NCBI RefSeq assembly: GCF_002217925.1
Contig: NZ_BCMF01000014.1
Span: 1-35,784 of the forward strand
DNA length: 35,784 nucleotides
Origin: Secundilactobacillus mixtipabuli
GTDB lineage: Bacteria > Bacillota > Bacilli > Lactobacillales > Lactobacillaceae
Direction: 5' to 3'
Position numbers and translations under genes: made by a program. The notes under the pieces were generated by a model. It was not told where the DNA came from, made no database searches, and saw only the letters and a program-made list of their open reading frames with translations. Below, in pieces: positions 31,714 through 35,784 of this stretch. How positions within the stretch are numbered: position 1 is the first letter of the stretch; each line of letters opens with the position of its first letter.

Positions 31714-33170
31714 AACTGGTCTACCAGCAGTTATTAGCCTTATTATCAATGATTGCAGTTGTATTAGTTCTTCTAGGGCTGTCATTTAGCAGCATGACGA
31801 AGGAATACGTCTATCAAAATACTTGGACCAGCTTGGAGAAGTATGCGAATAGTTTGGTTGAACAATCTGTTCGGGTTTCCTCAAGCAATCCTCAGCACGT
31901 CAGTTTTGATTCTGAATCATTGTTAAATAGTGAAGTGCTGTTACGTAACCAGTCGGTTAACTTCACGATTTATAACCGCGAAAACACCGCCATCTTTCCT
32001 GATAATGTGTATATTTCTAGAATCAAAGAAACGGATTGGCAGAAATTGCAGCAGGGGAAAGTTGTTCAAAATGTCGCAGATCATCAAACCCACGCTACCG
32101 GTGGGCAGGTCGAGCCGGCAATGACAGACATCATAAAGCCTTATTTTTATACGGATGATAACCATCAAAAGCATCTTGTGGCAGTGGTCAAGGTGGGTGC
32201 TTACGTTTCCAACATCAATTCGAACATTGCTAAAATCAATGCTAATTTAACCAAGGCCTTACTAGTTGCAAGTTTTGTGGCAATGCTTTTGGCCTTTCTC
32301 ATTGCACGCTATTTGACGTTGCGGATTGATCGGATACGGCGAGCAACTAATCAAATTGCAAACGGTAATTACAACGTCCAAGTACCAAGTAAGAATCGCG
32401 ATGAAGTGGATGATCTGGCCAATGATTTTAACAATATGGCACGGTCTTTACAGGAATCTAAAATCGAAATTCAGCGACAAGAAGAGCGCCGCAAGGAGTT
32501 TATGGCAGATGCTGCTCACGAAATGCGGACGCCGTTGACCACTATTAACGGGTTGTTAGAGGGCTTAGCCTATGATGCAATTCCTGAAGAGAGCAAGGCC
32601 CAAAGCATTGATCTCATGAGAAATGAAACTAAACGACTCATTCGCCTAGTTAATGAGAATTTGGACTACGAAAAGATTCGCAATAATCAAATCAGTTTAA
32701 ATCAGCAACAGTTTAATGCCATTGATACTTTAAATCGGATGGCTGAACAATTAGCGCAAAAGGCCGCCGCCAAAAGCGATCACATCAGCGTTCAGGGGGG
32801 CAGCGATATTGAAGTCTATGCAGACTATGACCGGTTTGTTCAGATCATGTTTAATATTACGCAAAATGCCATTCAGTTTACCGAAAATGGTCAGATTGTT
32901 ATTTTAGCTCAACGCGGTTATCAAGAGACAATTTTTAAGATTTCAGATACTGGTATTGGGATGACCAAAAAACAGTTAGCTAACATCTGGGAACGCTTCT
33001 ATAAAGCGGATCCGTCTCGGACAAATACCAAGTACGGTGAATCTGGTTTGGGTTTGGCCATTGTCCATCAGTTGGTTTTATTGCATAACGGTAAAATCGA
33101 AGTTACCAGTAAGCCCAATCAAGGCACCACGTTTACGATTATTTTTCCCGATAAAAAACCGGCAAAATGA
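31710..33170 (+). CDS. Sensor histidine kinase
   Basis: The 486-aa membrane kinase has TM1 (about 7-27), an extracytoplasmic sensor of about 155 residues, TM2 (about 182-203), HAMP (about 204-257), and an H box DAAHEMRTPLTTINGLLEG with phosphoacceptor His270. The ATPase domain shows N box NITQNAIQFTENG, G1 DTGIGM, F region WERFYKADPSR and G2 GESGLGLAIV. It is the partner of the preceding regulator. The sensor domain suggests an envelope or extracellular cue, but the ligand is not evident. Confidence 0.95.
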   Translation: MKLVYQQLLALLSMIAVVLVLLGLSFSSMTKEYVYQNTWTSLEKYANSLVEQSVRVSSSNPQHVSFDSESLLNSEVLLRNQSVNFTIYNRENTAIFPDNVYISRIKETDWQKLQQGKVVQNVADHQTHATGGQVEPAMTDIIKPYFYTDDNHQKHLVAVVKVGAYVSNINSNIAKINANLTKALLVASFVAMLLAFLIARYLTLRIDRIRRATNQIANGNYNVQVPSKNRDEVDDLANDFNNMARSLQESKIEIQRQEERRKEFMADAAHEMRTPLTTINGLLEGLAYDAIPEESKAQSIDLMRNETKRLIRLVNENLDYEKIRNNQISLNQQQFNAIDTLNRMAEQLAQKAAAKSDHISVQGGSDIEVYADYDRFVQIMFNITQNAIQFTENGQIVILAQRGYQETIFKISDTGIGMTKKQLANIWERFYKADPSRTNTKYGESGLGLAIVHQLVLLHNGKIEVTSKPNQGTTFTIIFPDKKPAK

Positions 33171-33201
33171 TGAACTTCTATTTAGAAAATGATTAAGAAT
33201 G

Positions 33202-33231
33202 AAGGATTTAATAAAAAATCCTTTTTTTTTT
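33202..33231 (+). terminator. Terminator of the two-component operon
   Basis: AAGGATTT (33202-33209) pairs with AAATCCTT (33216-33223), followed by a run of eight or more T. Confidence 0.75.
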
Positions 33232-33268
33232 GGCCATTATCTAGTACACTAATAAGGATGAAAAGAGA

Positions 33269-33282
33269 ATAAAGCGCTTTCA
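33269..33282. promoter_or_regulatory. Cre-like site before the glucose porter gene
   Basis: ATAAAGCGCTTTCA (reverse TGAAAGCGCTTTAT) contains the full AAAGCGCTTT core and matches 12 of 14 cre positions, 42 bases before the glcU start. Confidence 0.55.
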
Positions 33283-33323
33283 TTAGTGCTTTAAAGTATG
33301 TAAGAGAGAACGGAGTGAATTTC

Positions 33324-34175
33324 ATGGCAGTACTGTTAGCTTTAATCCCTGCACTTTGCTGGGGAAGCATTGGATTGATTAGTGGAAAAATGGGTGGTTC
33401 TTCATACCAGCAAACCCTAGGAATGACGCTAGGTGCTCTTATTTTTGGGATTTTTAGTGTTTTTTATTTTCACCCCCATTTAACCAGTTTCGTCTGGATG
33501 ATTGGGATCGCATCAGGGCTGTTTTGGGCATTAGGCCAATTTCAACAATTTCAGTCAATGAAAGCCATTGGTATTTCGGTAACGATTCCAGTTTCAACAG
33601 GTATGCAGCTCGTTTGTACGACCCTAGCAGGTGTTCTTTTATTTCATGAGTGGACAACGACTAGAATGTTGACTTTAGGCACCATTGCCATGGTCGTTTT
33701 AATCGTCGGTATCGTCTTTACGTCATTGCGTGATCGTGCTAGTGTTCCTCGAACTGGCTATAATGCCGGCGCTGGTGCCCGTGCTTTAATTTTCTCAACT
33801 ATCGGCTACACACTTTACACGGTTATTGTTAGTTCCTCTGGCGTCAACTCTAAAGCCATCTTCTTACCGCAATCTGTCGGTATGGTGGTTGGTGCCTTAA
33901 TTTTCGCCGCCCGGAATAAACCGTTTGGTAAACCGATGGTCAAAAACATGGTCACCGGTTTGTCATGGGGTGTTGGTAACTTCTTCATGTTTATGTCAAT
34001 TCCAGCTGTTGGGTTAGCAATCAGTTATTCTTTGGCACAAAGTGGTATTATTATCTCGACTTTCGGTAGTATCTTACTTTTAGGTGAGAAGAAGACTGGA
34101 CGTGAAATGGCTTACATTACTATTGGGTCAGCCTTAGTTATTATCGGTAGTGCAATTTTGGGAATATTAAAATAA
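33324..34175 (+). CDS. glcU: Glucose uptake protein, GRP family
   Basis: The 283-aa protein has about ten hydrophobic helices typical of the GRP (glucose/ribose porter) family, part of the drug/metabolite transporter superfamily. It starts MAVLLALIPALCWGSIGLISGK and has FWALGQFQQFQSMKAIG, a typical GlcU/RbsU stretch after helix 3. It probably mediates non-PTS glucose uptake by proton symport. ATG 33324 is eight bases after CGGAG; a GTG at 33315 is closer than a start should be. It precedes pgi by 83 bases with a promoter in between, so the two form a functional pair rather than a strict operon. Confidence 0.87.
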   Translation: MAVLLALIPALCWGSIGLISGKMGGSSYQQTLGMTLGALIFGIFSVFYFHPHLTSFVWMIGIASGLFWALGQFQQFQSMKAIGISVTIPVSTGMQLVCTTLAGVLLFHEWTTTRMLTLGTIAMVVLIVGIVFTSLRDRASVPRTGYNAGAGARALIFSTIGYTLYTVIVSSSGVNSKAIFLPQSVGMVVGALIFAARNKPFGKPMVKNMVTGLSWGVGNFFMFMSIPAVGLAISYSLAQSGIIISTFGSILLLGEKKTGREMAYITIGSALVIIGSAILGILK

Positions 34176-34195
34176 TTTAATTGTGGTATAGTCCA

Positions 34196-34224
34196 TTTAT
34201 TTTTGCGGTTAAATCGTATATAAT
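34196..34224 (+). promoter_or_regulatory. Promoter of pgi
   Basis: TTTATT (34196-34201), 17 bases, consensus TATAAT (34219-34224). Confidence 0.5.
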
Positions 34225-34258
34225 AGGGTTTATCAAAATAAAAGTGAGGTACAGTTAG

Positions 34259-35605
34259 ATGGCACATATTTCCTTCGATGCATCAAAGCTTGATAAGTTT
34301 GTTCACGAGAATGAACTTGGTGAAATGCAGGCGTTAGTTAACGCAGCGGATGAAGAACTACAAACGGGTTCTGGCGCTGGTAGTGACTTCCGGGATTGGT
34401 TAACTTTGCCTAAGGATTATGATAAAGATGAATTTGCTCGAATTAAGGCAGCAGCTAAAAAGATTCAATCTGATTCAAAGGTGTTAGTTGTTATTGGGAT
34501 TGGTGGTTCTTACTTGGGTGCTAAAATGGCCATTGATTTCCTTCATGAAACGTTCTTTAATTACTTGCCAGACGCTCAGCGTCAAGCACCGCAGATTTTG
34601 TTTGCGGGGAATTCACTTAGTCCATCGTACGTTCATGACCTCATTAAGCTGATTGGCGATCGTGACTTTTCAGTTAACGTGATTTCTAAGTCAGGCACAA
34701 CGACAGAGCCTTCAATTGCCTTCCGAATTTTCAAGGAACGGTTAATTGAAAAGTATGGCGAAGCGGGTGCCAACGCCCGAATCTATGCGACTACGGATAA
34801 GAAACGCGGTGCTCTGAAGCAGGAAGCTGACGCTGCCGGTTACGAAACCTTTGTTATTCCAGACGGGGTTGGCGGACGTTACTCAGTCCTGACTGCCGTT
34901 GGTTTATTACCAATCGCAGCTTCTGGCGCTGACATTGATCAGTTAATGACTGGTGCAGCTGATGCAATGGCTGAATACACTGATACTGATTTAACGAAGA
35001 ATGAAGCTTATCAGTACGCAGCCTACCGGAACATTTTATACCGGAAAGGTTACACCACTGAACTCTTGGAAAATTACGAACCCAACATGCAGTATTTTGC
35101 TGAGTGGTGGAAGCAATTAATGGGTGAATCTGAAGGGAAGAATGAGAAGGGCATTTATCCTTCATCAGCTAACTTCTCGACTGATTTGCACTCACTAGGT
35201 CAGTACATCCAAGAAGGTCTTCGTAATCTGATGGAAACGGTTGTCTTTATCGACAAGCCAAATCATGATATTGATATTCCAAAAGAAGCAGAAAATCTGG
35301 ATGGCCTAAAATACCTTGAGGGTGAAACGATGCATTTTGCTAATACCAAAGCCTTCCAAGGTGTTACCTTAGCGCATACTGATGGTAACGTTCCTAATAT
35401 GAGTGTCCACATCCCTGATCAATCCGCTTATACGCTTGGCTACTTGATTTACTTCTTTGAAGTAGCAGTTGCTATCTCAGGCTATTTAAACGGTATTAAT
35501 CCATTCAACCAACCTGGTGTGGAAGCTTATAAGACCAACATGTTCGCATTGCTTGGTAAACCAGGCTTTGAAGAATTGGGTAAAAAGCTTAACCAACGCC
35601 TGTAA
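34259..35605 (+). CDS. pgi: Glucose-6-phosphate isomerase
   Basis: The 448-aa enzyme interconverts glucose-6-phosphate and fructose-6-phosphate. It has [16 protein letters not shown] (near residues 80-95), the phosphate-binding [14 protein letters not shown] (near 143-156), and the C-terminal [20 protein letters not shown] (near 415-434) with the ring-opening Lys region. Its length fits the short Gram-positive Pgi. GTGAGG precedes the ATG. With the GlcU porter upstream, and with nagB feeding fructose-6-phosphate, it connects sugar entry to central metabolism. Confidence 0.97.
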   Translation: MAHISFDASKLDKFVHENELGEMQALVNAADEELQTGSGAGSDFRDWLTLPKDYDKDEFARIKAAAKKIQSDSKVLVVIGIGGSYLGAKMAIDFLHETFFNYLPDAQRQAPQILFAGNSLSPSYVHDLIKLIGDRDFSVNVISKSGTTTEPSIAFRIFKERLIEKYGEAGANARIYATTDKKRGALKQEADAAGYETFVIPDGVGGRYSVLTAVGLLPIAASGADIDQLMTGAADAMAEYTDTDLTKNEAYQYAAYRNILYRKGYTTELLENYEPNMQYFAEWWKQLMGESEGKNEKGIYPSSANFSTDLHSLGQYIQEGLRNLMETVVFIDKPNHDIDIPKEAENLDGLKYLEGETMHFANTKAFQGVTLAHTDGNVPNMSVHIPDQSAYTLGYLIYFFEVAVAISGYLNGINPFNQPGVEAYKTNMFALLGKPGFEELGKKLNQRL

Positions 35606-35620
35606 TAATAGGCTAATAAG

Positions 35621-35662
35621 AATCCCACGATCGGCTAATATTGCTGATCATGGGATTTTTTT
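35621..35662 (+). terminator. Terminator of pgi
   Basis: AATCCCA...GGC pairs with GCTGATCATGGGATT, followed by seven T. Confidence 0.85.
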
Positions 35663-35699
35663 GGCTCTTTGACAACTGTTGTTGGTAAATTTCTTAAAT

Positions 35700-35736
35700 T
35701 AGTTCTAATCACTATTTTGTGATTAGGACTTTTTTA
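35700..35736 (+). terminator. Second hairpin downstream of pgi
   Basis: AGTTCTAATCAC (35701-35712) pairs with GTGATTAGGACT (35719-35730, one G-T pair), followed by six T. TTGACA lies at 35669-35674, so this could also end a very short RNA; no good -10 is visible. Confidence 0.6.
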
Positions 35737-35784
35737 GTTTTGATGTGCAAGGTATAAAGCACTCTTACTCTAAATTTTCGGAAG

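Overview
The window is chromosomal DNA from a low-GC Firmicute, most likely a member of the Lactobacillaceae. Supporting signs are the strong Shine-Dalgarno sequences with many TTG/GTG starts, the CcpA-type cre sites, the tmRNA with tag ANNSSKSLALAA, the paired GH73 glucosaminidases with WY...GW cell-wall modules, TagH, and a GlcU-type sugar porter next to pgi. I cannot name the genus from sequence alone.

Layout. 1-5340: a flavin reductase-like gene (-), a small basic protein, nagB, two tandem secreted GH73 glucosaminidases and an orphan teichoic-acid export ATPase (tagH). 5341-5829: a 490-base gap that appears to hold two short promoter-to-terminator units (candidate small RNAs), the second driven by a consensus promoter with a perfect cre across its -35 box. 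5830-6276: a 102-aa unknown protein and tRNA-Asn(GTT). 6316-11932 (-): a tight operon licD - Ppx/GppA-HD protein - ppk - ppx for polyphosphate metabolism. 12133-14478: a MarR regulator, an OsmC/Ohr protein and four very small proteins, two of them shorter than 60 residues and on the minus strand. 14609-15799 (-): D-Ala-D-Ala carboxypeptidase. 16081-16885: a 121-aa unknown protein and ssrA (tmRNA).

16886-28954 is the main accessory segment. It starts at the 3' end of ssrA with a gene-free scar carrying phased GTGACC repeats and a degenerate copy of the ssrA 3' end, consistent with an old integration event. It then holds a complete glucuronate pathway, uxaC-uxuB-uxuA-kdgK-kdgA (glucuronate to fructuronate to mannonate to KDG to KDPG to pyruvate plus glyceraldehyde-3-phosphate). 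Next come a GntR/FCD regulator, an AraC/cupin regulator, and a divergent two-gene unit of a GPH-family symporter and a cytoplasmic GH115-like alpha-glucuronidase. A shared AT-rich palindrome (core TATATTAATATA) sits at the uxaC, GntR and transporter promoters, so the locus looks like one regulon for uptake, intracellular cleavage and catabolism of glucuronosides such as glucuronoxylan fragments. A gene-free kilobase (28955-29938) follows.

29939-35784 returns to core functions: a Cof-type HAD phosphatase (-), an OmpR-type two-component system, a GlcU-type glucose porter preceded by a cre-like site, and pgi, followed by terminators.
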